A stretch of DNA of 64,000 bases from an uncultured Rhodobiaceae bacterium (GTDB lineage: Bacteria; Pseudomonadota; Alphaproteobacteria; Parvibaculales; Parvibaculaceae). Below, piece after piece: positions 52,977-63,075 of this stretch; within the stretch, counting starts at the first letter, position 1, and each line of letters opens with the position of its first letter. The stretch covers positions 1-64,000 of the forward strand of contig CAJXOU010000002.1 of the NCBI GenBank assembly GCA_913057645.1. The letters run 5' to 3'. The position numbers and the translations under genes are program-made. Below the pieces are notes generated by a model that made no database searches, was not told the DNA's origin, and saw only the letters and a list, made by a program, of their open reading frames with translations.

Positions 52977-54631
52977 GCGCCGCGCGGACCATCGGGCTCT
53001 ACTGGCACACGCTGCGCCATTTGCGGCCGGTTCAGATCTATGGCCGGCTGTGGTTCCGCCTCTACCGGCCCCGACCCGATCTTGCACCGGCGCCGGGCTT
53101 GCGGTCGCCCTCGGGCGCCTGGCAGACGCCGGCGGCCCGCGCTCCGAGCCTTTCCGGGCCCGGTGAATTCCGCTTTCTCGGAGAGGCCGGCCGGCTTGCC
53201 GAGATCGGCTGGGACGGGCCGCAACGCGACAAGCTATGGCGCTACAACCAGCATTATTTCGACGACCTCCATGCGGCCGGTGAGCCGGACCGGACCGAAT
53301 GGCACACCGCGCTGATCGCGGACTGGATCGCACAAAATCCGCCGGGCCGTGGCACTGGCTGGGAGCCCTATCCGACCTCGCTCCGGATCGTCAACTGGAT
53401 CAAACGGGCGCAAGCCGGCCATGCGCTTTCGCCCGAGGCCGCACAGAGCCTTGCCGTGCAGGCGCGCTGGCTGTCGCGACGGCTCGAATATCACCTGCTC
53501 GGCAATCATCTCTTTTCGAACGCCAAGGCGCTGGTCTTTGCCGGGCTGTTCTTCGAGGGTGTGGAGGCCGGACAATGGCTGGCGACCGGCCTTGATATCC
53601 TGGTGCGCGAAGTGCCCGAGCAGATCCTGGCCGATGGGGGTCATTTCGAGTTGAGCCCGATGTATCATGCGCTGGCGCTCGAAGACCTCCTCGACCTTGT
53701 CAATCTGGCGCATCGCTACAGAATGGCGCTGACGCCGGCCATGGAGGCGGCGGTCGATGGCTGGTGCGCGCGGGTGCAGGAGATGCGCCGCTGGCTTCAT
53801 GCGATGAGCCATCCCGACGGCGCGATTTCCTTTTTCAATGACGCAGCTTTCGACATTGCACCGGCCAATGCCGCGCTTGATGCCTATGCCGGGCGGCTCG
53901 GTTTCGAGGTGGTCAATGTTTCCCCGCCGACGCAATGGCTTGCCCAAAGCGGCTATGCGCGGCTGTCGCGCGGCGCCGCCATTGCACTGCTCGACATGGC
54001 GCCGGTTGGGCCCGACTATCTGCCGGGGCACGCCCATGCCGATACGTTGAGTTTCGAGCTCTCGCTGTTCGGTGAGCGGGTCCTCGTCAATTCCGGAACC
54101 TCCTGCTATGGCGAGAGCGCGGAACGTCTCCGGCAGCGCGGCACGGCGGCGCATAACACGGTCAAGATCGCCGGCCGCAATTCATCGGAAGTCTGGGGCG
54201 GTTTCCGCGTTGCGCGGCGGGCGCGGCTGCGCGACGCGGTTCTCTCGGCGGGCGATCCGCTGATTGCCCATGGCGCGCATGACGGCTATCGGCGTCTTCC
54301 CGGACGCCCCCTGCATCAGCGGCGCTGGCGCATGGATAAGGGTTCGTTGGCGATCAGCGACCGTATCGGCACGGCGGTGTTGCCGGCTGAAGCGCTGTTT
54401 CATTTCCATCCCGGTGTAACGCTCATGCCGGGCTCGACCAGTTCGGCCGGCGAGGGCGTGACGCCGAAGGGCAGGAAGTTTTCCTGGCGGGTCGGCCGCG
54501 GCGGTGCCCGTCTCGAGCCTTCGACCTGGCATCCGCGCTTCGGTGAAAGCCGTGCCAGTCAGTGTCTGGTCATCGATCTGCATGAAGGGCAGAGCGAGAT
54601 CGTCTTTGCCTGGCATGAAGAGCGACCCTGA
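52973..54631 (+). CDS. Heparinase II/III-family protein
   Basis: 552 residues from a GTG overlapping the wecB stop. An alpha-helical toroid (KLWRYNQHYFDDLH, WEPYPTSLRIVNWIKRA, LEYHLLGNHLFSNAKALVFAGLFFEG, GGHFELSPMYHALALEDLLDL) is followed by a C-terminal beta-sandwich (GHAHADTLSFELSLFGERVLVNSGTSCYG). These contain the Asn, His and Tyr residues of the family active site. It would cleave uronic-acid-containing polysaccharide by beta-elimination, or trim polymer during export. No obvious signal peptide is seen. Confidence 0.9.
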   Translation: MSAARTIGLYWHTLRHLRPVQIYGRLWFRLYRPRPDLAPAPGLRSPSGAWQTPAARAPSLSGPGEFRFLGEAGRLAEIGWDGPQRDKLWRYNQHYFDDLHAAGEPDRTEWHTALIADWIAQNPPGRGTGWEPYPTSLRIVNWIKRAQAGHALSPEAAQSLAVQARWLSRRLEYHLLGNHLFSNAKALVFAGLFFEGVEAGQWLATGLDILVREVPEQILADGGHFELSPMYHALALEDLLDLVNLAHRYRMALTPAMEAAVDGWCARVQEMRRWLHAMSHPDGAISFFNDAAFDIAPANAALDAYAGRLGFEVVNVSPPTQWLAQSGYARLSRGAAIALLDMAPVGPDYLPGHAHADTLSFELSLFGERVLVNSGTSCYGESAERLRQRGTAAHNTVKIAGRNSSEVWGGFRVARRARLRDAVLSAGDPLIAHGAHDGYRRLPGRPLHQRRWRMDKGSLAISDRIGTAVLPAEALFHFHPGVTLMPGSTSSAGEGVTPKGRKFSWRVGRGGARLEPSTWHPRFGESRASQCLVIDLHEGQSEIVFAWHEERP

Positions 54632-54639
54632 GGCCCTGC

Positions 54640-55881
54640 ATGCATATTCTCTTTCTCAGCGACAATTTTCCGCCCGAGGTCAATGCGCCGGCCAGCCGCA
54701 CTTTCGAGCATGCGCGGGAATGGGTGAAGGCCGGACACAAGGTGACGGTGATCACCTGCGCGCCGAACTTTCCCAGGGGCGAAGTGTTCGATGGTTACCG
54801 GAACCGCCTCTGGCAGAGCGAGACGATGGCCGGCATCCAGGTGATCCGGGTCTGGAGTTTCATTACCGCCAATGAAGGCTTTCTGAAGCGGATCCTCGAC
54901 TATCTGAGTTTCATGCTGTCGGCCTCCATCGCTGCGCTTTTCGTGCCGAGGGTCGACATCATCGTCGGCACGTCGCCGCAATTCTTCACGGCGGTCGCGG
55001 CTTTTCTTGTGTCCCTCGTCAAGCGCCGGCCCTGGGTCTTCGAGTTACGCGACATCTGGCCGGAATCGATCCAGGCCGTCGGGGCGATGCGGCAATCGCG
55101 GCTGCTCGATCTTCTCGAAAGGCTAGAGCTCTTTCTCTACCGGCGCGCGACGGCGATCGTCGCGGTCACGCATGCATTCCGCGACAATCTGATGGAGCGC
55201 GGTATTGATGGCGCGAAGATCCATGTCGTGACCAATGGTGTCGATACGAGCCGTTTCGTGCCGCGTGGCAAGGATATCGACCTGGTGGCGAAGCTCGGAA
55301 TCGAGGGCAAGTTCGTCGCCGGATATATCGGGACGCATGGCATGGCGCATGCGCTGGAGACAATCCTCGAAGCAGCCGGGCGTCTTGGCGCGCGTCCCGA
55401 CGGAGACAGGTTCCGCTTTCTATTTCTGGGTGGCGGCTCGGGCAAGGCGGCGCTGATGGCCGAAGCGCAGGCCAGGGGGCTCGCAAATGTGATCTTCATC
55501 GATACGGTGCCGAAGGATGACGTCGTGCGCTACTGGTCGCTTCTCGATGTTTCGATCATTCATCTGCAGCGGACCCCGCTTTTCGAGACGGTCATCCCGT
55601 CCAAGCTTTTCGAATGTATGGGGATGGGAATTCCCGTTCTTCACGGGGTGCGCGGCGAGTCGGCCCGGATTGTGATGGAGGAAAAGGTGGGAATCACCTT
55701 CGAGCCGGAAGATGCCGACGATCTATGCCGTGCTCTCGCGGCGCTTGCAGCCGACCCTGCCGCGCTTCAAGCCTTGCGTTCGAACGGTCCGGCCGCCGCG
55801 GTCAAATACGACCGCTGCGTTCTTGCCGGAACCATGCTGCGCATTCTCGAGCGAATGGCAAATGTCCGCGCGGCTGTCTAG
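54640..55881 (+). CDS. WbuB-like GT4 glycosyltransferase
   Basis: 413 residues. HILFLSDNFPPEVNAPASRTFEHAREWVKAGHKVTVITCAPNFPRGEVFDGYRN is the diagnostic start of the WbuB group, which transfers amino sugars such as L-fucosamine. FELRDIWPESIQAVGAM and the C-terminal VIPSKLFECMGMGIPVLHGVRGESA are also conserved. It converges on the initiating transferase gene with a 4-base overlap. Confidence 0.9.
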   Translation: MHILFLSDNFPPEVNAPASRTFEHAREWVKAGHKVTVITCAPNFPRGEVFDGYRNRLWQSETMAGIQVIRVWSFITANEGFLKRILDYLSFMLSASIAALFVPRVDIIVGTSPQFFTAVAAFLVSLVKRRPWVFELRDIWPESIQAVGAMRQSRLLDLLERLELFLYRRATAIVAVTHAFRDNLMERGIDGAKIHVVTNGVDTSRFVPRGKDIDLVAKLGIEGKFVAGYIGTHGMAHALETILEAAGRLGARPDGDRFRFLFLGGGSGKAALMAEAQARGLANVIFIDTVPKDDVVRYWSLLDVSIIHLQRTPLFETVIPSKLFECMGMGIPVLHGVRGESARIVMEEKVGITFEPEDADDLCRALAALAADPAALQALRSNGPAAAVKYDRCVLAGTMLRILERMANVRAAV

Positions 55882-57215
55882 CGCGCGCCAAATCCCGTCA
55901 GCATCGTCCGCACCGTCTTCAGCACGATCAGCAGGTCGAGCCAGGGCGAGAAATTCTTGATGTAGTAGAAGTCGTAATGGAGCTTGCTGAGGACCTGGTC
56001 CGGCGAAGCCACATGACCCTGCATCACCTGCGCCCAGCCCGAAATTCCCGGCCGCACGATATGGCGGTAGCGGTAGAAGGGCAGTTCCTGCTCGTACCAT
56101 TCGGATAGCGGCGCGGCTTCCGGGCGTGGGCCGATCCAGCTCATCTCGCCGCGCAGGATATTGATCATCTGCGGCAGTTCGTCGAGCCGGGTGCGGCGCA
56201 GGATGCGGCCGAACCGCGTGATGCGCAGGTCGTCGTCCTGCGTGATCGCCTGCTCACGTGCCGACTGCGTGCTGTCGCGGGCCGTCGTCATGGTGCGGAA
56301 CTTGTGGAGTGTGAAGATTTTGCCGCGATACCCCATGCGAGCCTGGCTGAAAAGCGCCGGGCCTTTCGATTCGAGGCGGATGATGGCAGCGATCGCCGCG
56401 AGGAGCGGCAGGGTGAGAAGGAGAACGAGGAGTGTACCCAGCCAGTCGATTGCCTGCTTGATCTTCAGATAGAGGTCGTCGGGGTTGAGCGCGCCCAGCG
56501 TGTTTTCGGAGAGATGCTCGATCTCGACGCGGCCGGTCAGCCTTTCCTGCAGCTGCTTGACATGGAAGACTGGCGTTCCGGCGATGGCCGTTTCGGCGAT
56601 GAAACGCTCCCATTCCGGCGAAAAATCGCTGCGCAGATCGGCCACGACGGCGTTGAGACCGGGTGGCAGGGAATGGGTTTCGCTCAACCTTTCCCAGTGG
56701 ACCGAACCGGTATCGGGCAGAGCGGCGACGCTGCCGCCCGGCACGATCCCGATCCGGAACGTCCTGAGCCTCACCATGGCGATCGACAGGGCGGTAAACC
56801 AGATGACCGTCATCAGATAGCTCGAGCCGAAGAGATAGCGGCTGTAATCGAGGCGCAGGAAGACAAAGAGAACCAGCACGGCACCATAGGTCAGCGCGAA
56901 GACGGGCACCGCATAGGAAATGCCTTCGGTACCCGGATAGTCCCGAAGCCGCCGATAGAAGAAGAAACCCAGCGTCAATGCGAAGGTGGCGCCGACCATA
57001 GTGTTGGTCAGGGAGGATTGCGTCAGCGGCACATCGGCCAGATTGAAACGCAACACAAGCGGCAGCAGGACGGCAAAGAGAACGCCACCGAGCAACTGGA
57101 TGCGGTTTCTGAAGACGGTGCGCCGCAGAAGCCCCACAAGCGTCCGGTCCCGTCGGTCGGTCTCGGTGCGCGCCGCCGCGTCGGTGCCGCCTATCATCTC
57201 GGCTCTGTCCGGCAT
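55878..57215 (-). CDS. Initiating polyprenyl glycosyl-1-phosphate transferase (PHPT family)
   Basis: 445 residues. Four or five N-terminal membrane helices and a CoA-binding-like middle domain are followed by the catalytic C-terminus: KGPALFSQARMGYRGKIFTLHKFRTM, FGRILRRTRLDELPQMINILRGEMSWIGPRPE and GISGWAQVMQGHVASPDQVLSKLHYDFYYIKNFSPWLD. It transfers a sugar-1-phosphate, often glucose or galactose, to undecaprenyl phosphate and starts repeat-unit assembly. It is the only initiating enzyme seen in the window. Confidence 0.93.
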   Translation of the reverse strand: MPDRAEMIGGTDAAARTETDRRDRTLVGLLRRTVFRNRIQLLGGVLFAVLLPLVLRFNLADVPLTQSSLTNTMVGATFALTLGFFFYRRLRDYPGTEGISYAVPVFALTYGAVLVLFVFLRLDYSRYLFGSSYLMTVIWFTALSIAMVRLRTFRIGIVPGGSVAALPDTGSVHWERLSETHSLPPGLNAVVADLRSDFSPEWERFIAETAIAGTPVFHVKQLQERLTGRVEIEHLSENTLGALNPDDLYLKIKQAIDWLGTLLVLLLTLPLLAAIAAIIRLESKGPALFSQARMGYRGKIFTLHKFRTMTTARDSTQSAREQAITQDDDLRITRFGRILRRTRLDELPQMINILRGEMSWIGPRPEAAPLSEWYEQELPFYRYRHIVRPGISGWAQVMQGHVASPDQVLSKLHYDFYYIKNFSPWLDLLIVLKTVRTMLTGFGAR

Positions 57216-57530
57216 GTCCCCCGTTCCCCGACCGCCGTTTGCTCTTTGAGATTACGATCCATATCGCAATGCTTCATCCTAACGCGATGGTCCTCCGTAA
57301 CAATGATTTACTATTGGATTGTGCCGACAGGCGGGCGCTATTTTGCCGCAGACAGAAGATGGTGGCGAGACCCGCCGAGACCCTCTTGCCGTCTCATCAA
57401 GTCCACTAAAATGCGGAGTTCGACAACGCAAGACGTTGTGTTGCGATATCCGTCGTGGTGGCTGTTCGAGCGCTGGGACCGCGTCCGTGATGATCGTGTG
57501 ACAACAGCGCCTTTTCGAGTATGGGCTGGT
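57216..57530. other. Intergenic region between ugd and the initiating transferase
   Basis: No gene is supported. ACAACG at 57423-57428 and CGTTGT at 57434-57439 form a small perfect hairpin. It is AT-richer near 57290-57330, which probably holds the leftward promoter of the initiating transferase. Confidence 0.35.
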
Positions 57531-58847
57531 CTAAGGTTGCTGTGCTGGCCGTCCCACCGAGTGATAGGCAAACCCTGCCTGTGCCATCTCGTCGGGCGTG
57601 TAGATGTTGCGCAGGTCGATCATCAGCGGTGCCTTCAGCAGCGATTTCACCCGCTCGAGATCGAGAGCGCGGAATTCGTTCCATTCGGTCAGGATCACGA
57701 CGCCATCGGCGCCTTGCATCGCCTGATAAGCGTCATTGGCCCATTCGACACCATCCAGCAGCTTCGTCGCTTCCTTCATGCCTTCTGGGTCGAAGGCGCA
57801 GATGGTGGCGCCGGCTTGCTGCAGCGCCGGTAGAATGTCGAGGCTCGGTGCGTCGCGCATGTCATCGGTATTGGGCTTGAAGGCAACGCCGAGGACCGCG
57901 ATGCGCCTGCCCGCAACCGCGCCACCGAAAGCCGCGACGATCTTTTTTGCCATGCGCTTCTTGCGGCGGTCATTGGCGCCAACGACCGCCTCGACAATGC
58001 TGACCGGGGTTTCAAAGTCGTGGGCGGTCTGCAATAGCGCCTTCGTGTCTTTCGGAAAGCAGGATCCGCCGTAGCCTGGGCCGGCATGCAGGAATTTCTT
58101 GCCGATGCGACCGTCAAGCCCGATGCCGCGGGCGACATCTTGGACATTGGCGCCCGCTGCCTCGCAAAGATCGGCCATTTCGTTGATGAAGGTGATCTTC
58201 GTCGCCAGAAACGCGTTGGCCGCGTATTTGGTCAGTTCCGATGTGCGCCGGTCAGTGAAGACGACCGGCGTTTCGTTGAGGAAGAGCGGCCGGTAGATCC
58301 GGCGCATCACCTCGCGCGCGCGTTCCGCGCTCGCACCGACGACGATACGGTCGGGCCGCATGAAATCGTCGATCGCCGCGCCCTCGCGCAGGAATTCGGG
58401 GTTCGATGCGACATCGAAATCAAGATCCTTGCGGCGGGTGCGGATCAGCGCCTCGATCCGGTCGCCAGTGCCGACCGGCACGGTCGATTTGGTGACGATG
58501 ACTGCGTAGTGATCGAGCGTATCGGCAATCTCTTCGGCGACGGCGAATACGTAAGTCAGGTCGGCATGACCATCGCCGCGGCGGCTCGGTGTGCCGACGG
58601 CGATGAAGACGGCGTCCGCGTCCTTCAGCGCCGGCGCGAGTTCGGTCGTGAAACTCAGCCGGCCCGATTCCGCGTTGCTCGCCACAAGCGCTTCAAGACC
58701 CGGTTCGAAGATCGGGATTTCGCCCCTGCGCAGGTGATCGATCTTGCCCGCCTCCTTGTCGACGCAGACGACGCTATGGCCGAATTCGGCAAAGCAGGTG
58801 CCTGAAACTAGGCCCACATAGCCGGTGCCGATCATCGCCACTTTCAT
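57531..58847 (-). CDS. ugd: UDP-glucose 6-dehydrogenase
   Basis: 438 residues with AAGGAGTG before the ATG. GTGYVG at 7-12 is the NAD site, C263 in GYGGSCFPKD is the catalytic cysteine and LGVAFKPNTDDMRDAPS is the UDP-binding segment. It oxidises UDP-glucose to UDP-glucuronate, the likely substrate of the epimerase at 29767, and is distinct from the TviB-type enzyme at 28490. Confidence 0.95.
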   Translation of the reverse strand: MKVAMIGTGYVGLVSGTCFAEFGHSVVCVDKEAGKIDHLRRGEIPIFEPGLEALVASNAESGRLSFTTELAPALKDADAVFIAVGTPSRRGDGHADLTYVFAVAEEIADTLDHYAVIVTKSTVPVGTGDRIEALIRTRRKDLDFDVASNPEFLREGAAIDDFMRPDRIVVGASAERAREVMRRIYRPLFLNETPVVFTDRRTSELTKYAANAFLATKITFINEMADLCEAAGANVQDVARGIGLDGRIGKKFLHAGPGYGGSCFPKDTKALLQTAHDFETPVSIVEAVVGANDRRKKRMAKKIVAAFGGAVAGRRIAVLGVAFKPNTDDMRDAPSLDILPALQQAGATICAFDPEGMKEATKLLDGVEWANDAYQAMQGADGVVILTEWNEFRALDLERVKSLLKAPLMIDLRNIYTPDEMAQAGFAYHSVGRPAQQP

Positions 58848-58920
58848 CGTTCACTCCTTACTATCATCTGCCGGATGCCGCCCCGTCCTCAACCCGGCCG
58901 GACAGACACCATTTCGATAT

Positions 58921-59790
58921 CTATCTGCTTCTGACCAGCGCGCGCAAATAGCTGCCATAGCTGCTCTTGCCGAGGCCGCGGGCGGCCGCGAGCAATTGTT
59001 CGGCGCCGATATAGCCCATGCGGTAGGCGACCTCTTCCGGGCTGCCGATCTTCAGGTTCTGGCGCTCCTCGATGGTCTCGACGAATTGCGCGGCCTGCAG
59101 CAGCGACTGATGGGTGCCGGTATCGAGCCAGGTGAAGCCACGGCCCAGCAGCTCGACCGTCAATTCGCCGCGCTTCAGATACATCGCGTTCAGCGTCGTG
59201 ATCTCGAGCTCGCCGCGCGTTGAGGGCCGGACTTCGGTCGCCATGTCGCAGACATGGGAATCGTAGAAATAGAGCCCGGTCACCGCGTGGTTCGATTTCG
59301 GCTTTTCCGGCTTTTCTTCGATCGAGACCGCCTTGCCGGCATCGTCAAATTCGACAACGCCATAACGCTCCGGATCGCGGACCCAGTAGCCGAAAACCGT
59401 CGCGCCTTGGCCCGGCCGGGCGGCGCGCTGAAGGATCGCCGAAAGGCCGTTGCCGTAGAAGATATTGTCGCCCAGCACCAGCGCGCAGCGTCCGCCGCCG
59501 ACGAAGTCACGACCGATGATGAAAGCCTGAGCAAGACCTTCGGGCTTGGGTTGCACGGCATAGGTGATCGAGATGCCCCATTGGCTGCCGTCCTCCAGCA
59601 GATGTTCGAAGGCGGTGGCATCCTGAGGTGTCGTGATCACCAGAATGTCGCGAATGCCGGCCAGCATCAGGGTCGTCAGTGGATAATAGACCATCGGCTT
59701 GTCATAGACCGGCAGCAACTGCTTCGACACGGCCCGGGTCACCGGATAAAGCCGCGTGCCGCTGCCACCCGCCAGAATGATGCCCTTCAT
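58921..59790 (-). CDS. rmlA: Glucose-1-phosphate thymidylyltransferase
   Basis: 289 residues, full length. [38 protein letters not shown] is the nucleotide-binding start, [12 protein letters not shown] the metal-binding region and [20 protein letters not shown] the sugar site. It makes dTDP-glucose, the first step to dTDP-rhamnose. It is the last gene of the leftward rml set (rmlC, rmlB, rmlD, rmlA). Confidence 0.96.
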   Translation of the reverse strand: MKGIILAGGSGTRLYPVTRAVSKQLLPVYDKPMVYYPLTTLMLAGIRDILVITTPQDATAFEHLLEDGSQWGISITYAVQPKPEGLAQAFIIGRDFVGGGRCALVLGDNIFYGNGLSAILQRAARPGQGATVFGYWVRDPERYGVVEFDDAGKAVSIEEKPEKPKSNHAVTGLYFYDSHVCDMATEVRPSTRGELEITTLNAMYLKRGELTVELLGRGFTWLDTGTHQSLLQAAQFVETIEERQNLKIGSPEEVAYRMGYIGAEQLLAAARGLGKSSYGSYLRALVRSR

Positions 59791-59819
59791 ATGTCCCCTT
59801 GTCTTTTGCTGTCGAATGG

Positions 59820-60734
59820 TCAGTGGGTCGGCGCCAGGAGCCTGTCGAGCACGTCATCGAGCGCCTCCGTCCATGGCCGCGGAACGATGCCGAAATCATT
59901 GGTTAGCTTCGTGCAGTCGAGGGCCGAATTGGCCGGACGTCGCGCCGGGGTCGGGTACGCCGATGTCGGGATGGGCCGCACGCGTGCTGCCGGCGCACCC
60001 TGCGCGGCTGCCCTTGCCATGATCGCGCGGGCGAACTCATACCAGCTGGTCACGCCACTGTTGCAGAAATGCCAGGTACCGCGGGGGGGCGTTTTGCCGG
60101 ACGCCTGCCTGTCGAGCGACAGACGGGCCAGCGTCAACAGAACTTGCGCGATATCGATCGCCGCGGAGGGCGAACCCATCTGATCGTTGACCACGGTCAG
60201 CTCGTTCCGCTGGGCGGCAAGGCGCAGCATCGTCTTCACGAAATTGCTGCCGCAGGGGCTGAAGACCCAGGCCGTGCGCAGGATGATGTGGTTTTCCGTG
60301 GTGCGGCGGAGTGCCACTTCGCCCTCGGCCTTGCTCCGGCCATAGACGCCGAGCGGGGCCACTGGATCCTCTTCCCGCAAGGGGCGGTTGGCCGAACCGT
60401 CGAAGACATAATCGGTCGAGACATGAAGCAGCGGGATGTCGGCCCTGTTGCAGGCAACGCCCAACAGGCCCGGCGCATGGGCGTTGACCGCCTCAGCCAG
60501 TTCCGGTTCGCTTTCGGCGCGGTCGACCGCCGTATAGGCGGCCGCATTGATCACGGCGTCGGGTTTCAGCGCTGCGATTGCCGCCTCGACCGCCACTCGA
60601 TTGGTGATGTCGAGCTCGGCGCGCGTTGTTCCGATCGCCGCGAAGCCATGGGCGGCCGCCTCCGCGATGAGTTTTGTTCCGACCTGGCCGCCGGCCCCGG
60701 TCACCAGCAGTCGTCTTGTGTGCGGTTCGATCAT
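59820..60734 (-). CDS. rmlD: dTDP-4-dehydrorhamnose reductase
   Basis: 304 residues. [16 protein letters not shown] is the NADPH site, [13 protein letters not shown] [35 protein letters not shown] carries the Tyr and Lys of the active site, and [18 protein letters not shown] is typical. It does the last step to dTDP-L-rhamnose. It ends 29 bases before the rmlA start and follows rmlB by 6 bases. Confidence 0.95.
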   Translation of the reverse strand: MIEPHTRRLLVTGAGGQVGTKLIAEAAAHGFAAIGTTRAELDITNRVAVEAAIAALKPDAVINAAAYTAVDRAESEPELAEAVNAHAPGLLGVACNRADIPLLHVSTDYVFDGSANRPLREEDPVAPLGVYGRSKAEGEVALRRTTENHIILRTAWVFSPCGSNFVKTMLRLAAQRNELTVVNDQMGSPSAAIDIAQVLLTLARLSLDRQASGKTPPRGTWHFCNSGVTSWYEFARAIMARAAAQGAPAARVRPIPTSAYPTPARRPANSALDCTKLTNDFGIVPRPWTEALDDVLDRLLAPTH

Positions 60735-60740
60735 GTGTGT

Positions 60741-61805
60741 TCAATCCGCGTCGATCAGGCCGAGACGCTCGCCGCGATAGAGGCCAGAGCGAACGCGCTC
60801 CCACCAGTCTCGGTTCTGCAGATACCACTCGACGGTCTTGCGCAGCCCGCTTTCGAAATTCTCGCGCGGATGCCAGCCGAGGTCGCGGGCGATCTTCGAG
60901 GCATCGATCGCGTAGCGCGCATCATGGCCCGGGCGATCAGCGACCAGGGCGATCAGCTTTTCATGCGGGCAATGTGGCGCGTCCGGCTGCAGCTCGTCAA
61001 GCAGGCGGCAGATCGTCCGCACGACATCGATATTGGTGCGTTCGGCATTGCCGCCGACATTGTAGCTTTCGCCGATGATCCCTCTTGTCGCAATGGTGAT
61101 CAGCGCGTCGGCGTGATCGTCAACATGCAGCCAGTCGCGAATATGCAGACCGCTGCCATAGACCGGGAGCGGCTTTCCTTCCAGCGCGTTCAGGATGACG
61201 AGCGGGATCAGCTTTTCGGGGAACTGACAGGGGCCGTAATTGTTTGAGCAATTGCTGACAACGGTCGGCAGACCGAAGGTTTCGCGCCAGGCGCGCACCA
61301 GATGATCCGATCCTGCCTTCGAGGCGGAATAGGGTGAGTTTGGCGCGTAGGAGCTTTCCTCGGTGAAGGCGCCCGTCGGCCCCAGAGAACCGAAGACCTC
61401 ATCGGTCGAGATGTGATGAAAACGGAAGCGCGCCTTCGCCGCGCCCCCCAGACCTTCCCACCAGGCGCGCGCGACTTCCAGCAGATTGGCGGTACCGACG
61501 ACATTGGTTTCGATGAAGGCGGCCGGACCGTCGATCGAACGGTCGACATGGGTTTCGGCGGCCAGATGCATGATGATGTCGGGGCGGAAGTCTTCGATGG
61601 TCCGGCGCAGCGCCGACAGATCGCGGATGTCGGTCTGCGAGAAATGATAGCGGGCATTTTCCGACACGCGGGCCAGCGAATCGAGATTGCCCGCATAAGT
61701 CAGGCAATCGATGTTTAGCACTTCATGCTCGGTCTGACCGATCAGCCGGCGGATAACCGCCGAACCGATGAACCCCGCACCCCCAGTCACTGCAAAACGC
61801 ATCAA
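60741..61805 (-). CDS. rmlB: dTDP-glucose 4,6-dehydratase
   Basis: 354 residues. [20 protein letters not shown] is the NAD site, [10 protein letters not shown] gives the catalytic Asp and Glu, and [15 protein letters not shown] the Tyr and Lys. It makes dTDP-4-keto-6-deoxyglucose. Its start overlaps the end of rmlC by 4 bases. Confidence 0.96.
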   Translation of the reverse strand: MMRFAVTGGAGFIGSAVIRRLIGQTEHEVLNIDCLTYAGNLDSLARVSENARYHFSQTDIRDLSALRRTIEDFRPDIIMHLAAETHVDRSIDGPAAFIETNVVGTANLLEVARAWWEGLGGAAKARFRFHHISTDEVFGSLGPTGAFTEESSYAPNSPYSASKAGSDHLVRAWRETFGLPTVVSNCSNNYGPCQFPEKLIPLVILNALEGKPLPVYGSGLHIRDWLHVDDHADALITIATRGIIGESYNVGGNAERTNIDVVRTICRLLDELQPDAPHCPHEKLIALVADRPGHDARYAIDASKIARDLGWHPRENFESGLRKTVEWYLQNRDWWERVRSGLYRGERLGLIDAD

Positions 61806-62413
61806 GCAATCCCCTTTGGTCTCTCGCCTGTTTCGGCCCCCGATCTGTCCGCTTCATAGACGAAAGGTGCGGTCATCTCGGCCAGGCGCGGAAGCCGGAG
61901 ATCCTTTTCCGACAGTGTGGCCTTGTCCGGCGTGACAGGCCAGTCGATCTCGATGTCGGGATCGTTCCATATTATCCCCGTGTCGTGGGATTGAGAATAA
62001 TACATATCAACTTTGTAAAATACACAAGTGTTCGGCACAAGCGTGCAGAACCCGTGGGCAAACCCCTTTGGCACCAGAAGCTGCCGGCCGTCCTCGGCGT
62101 TCAACGTCACGGCCACATGCTGCCCGAAGGTTGGCGATCCGCGCCTGATATCGACGGCAACGTCGAGGACCGCCCCGGTCAGGACGCGCACCAGCTTGGT
62201 TTGTGCAAAATCCGGCGCTTGGAAATGCAGCGCGCGGACGGTGCCGGACGCGGCTGAGAGCGATTCATTGTCCTGTATGAATTCGATGTCGATGCCGACT
62301 GCCGCCAAGGCGCGGCGGTTGAAGGTTTCCGAAAAGTAGCCGCGCGCATCGCCGAAACGGCGGGGCTTCAGGATTCGGACGCCGGGGATGGCGGTCTCTT
62401 CGATGTCGATCAT
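61802..62413 (-). CDS. rmlC: dTDP-4-dehydrorhamnose 3,5-epimerase
   Basis: 203 residues from the ATG of [11 protein letters not shown]; in-frame ATGs at 62425 and 62434 are alternatives. [33 protein letters not shown] with the catalytic histidine, and [14 protein letters not shown] are characteristic of RmlC. The first gene of the leftward rml operon. Confidence 0.93.
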   Translation of the reverse strand: MIDIEETAIPGVRILKPRRFGDARGYFSETFNRRALAAVGIDIEFIQDNESLSAASGTVRALHFQAPDFAQTKLVRVLTGAVLDVAVDIRRGSPTFGQHVAVTLNAEDGRQLLVPKGFAHGFCTLVPNTCVFYKVDMYYSQSHDTGIIWNDPDIEIDWPVTPDKATLSEKDLRLPRLAEMTAPFVYEADRSGAETGERPKGIA

Positions 62414-62607
62414 TGGGCGGTCCATGCTGGCCATAGGGCGGGATCGGATCGTATCGCCATGGTGTCCGCAGGACAAACCGCCCAACCGACCCTCTTGCGC
62501 TGATTGATTCTGGTTTGCGCAAGCGGACAAAAAAGCCTGATTCCGGTAACTTCGGAATCAATTTGGGTTCCACTCAGGTCGTTGGGGCTATCGGGGCGGC
62601 ACCGAAA

Positions 62608-62895
62608 CCGAAAGCGGCCCTGATTACGGGCGTCACGGGGTATGGCTGGCGCGCCCGCAGCGCGACAAGGGCTTATATCGTCCATGGGACGAAGCGCCTC
62701 TCATCAGCGTTCAATACGCAACGTATCGACGATCTCCACGAGGCCCGCGTGTCACGCATGCGCGTCTTGGTTGCACTACGGCGAGCTGACCGATGCGGCC
62801 AATCTGACCCGGCTCGTGCAGGAAACGCAGCCCGACGATATCTATAATTTTGCCGCCCAGTCCCATGTGCAGGTGAGCCTCAAGACGCCTGAATA
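62608..62895 (+). pseudogene. Decayed fragment of a GDP-mannose 4,6-dehydratase gene
   Basis: [10 protein letters not shown] starts like Gmd, then the QDG..LAE segment is lost. [21 protein letters not shown] continues in the same frame, and after a frameshift [40 protein letters not shown] follow. Homology ends abruptly at about 62895, before the catalytic Tyr/Lys region. It is not active. It lies between rmlC and another gmd-like gene. Confidence 0.88.
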
Positions 62896-63075
62896 TCCTC
62901 AAGTCATCCATATGTTCGGGATGGAGAGGAAGCCCCTGATTCTACCAGGCACGACCTTCGAAATTTGACCAAATTGTCCTGCCAGAGCATCTGTTTCTCC
63001 ATCGGCGCCCATGGTAAAAGCCCTGTAAATTCCTCTGAAGACCCATCTTCCAATCCCCCGGACAATCCAGCCTTG

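Noticed and set aside
49726..53333. Two very long minus-strand frames (687 and 577 codons)
   Set aside because: Antisense of the bi-domain oxidoreductase, wecB and the heparinase-like gene, all of which carry diagnostic motifs.
56063..56071. GGCGGTAGC, an exact ops core match
   Set aside because: Lies inside the initiating transferase gene, on the strand opposite to its transcription, coding for Tyr-Arg-Tyr-Arg; taken as chance.
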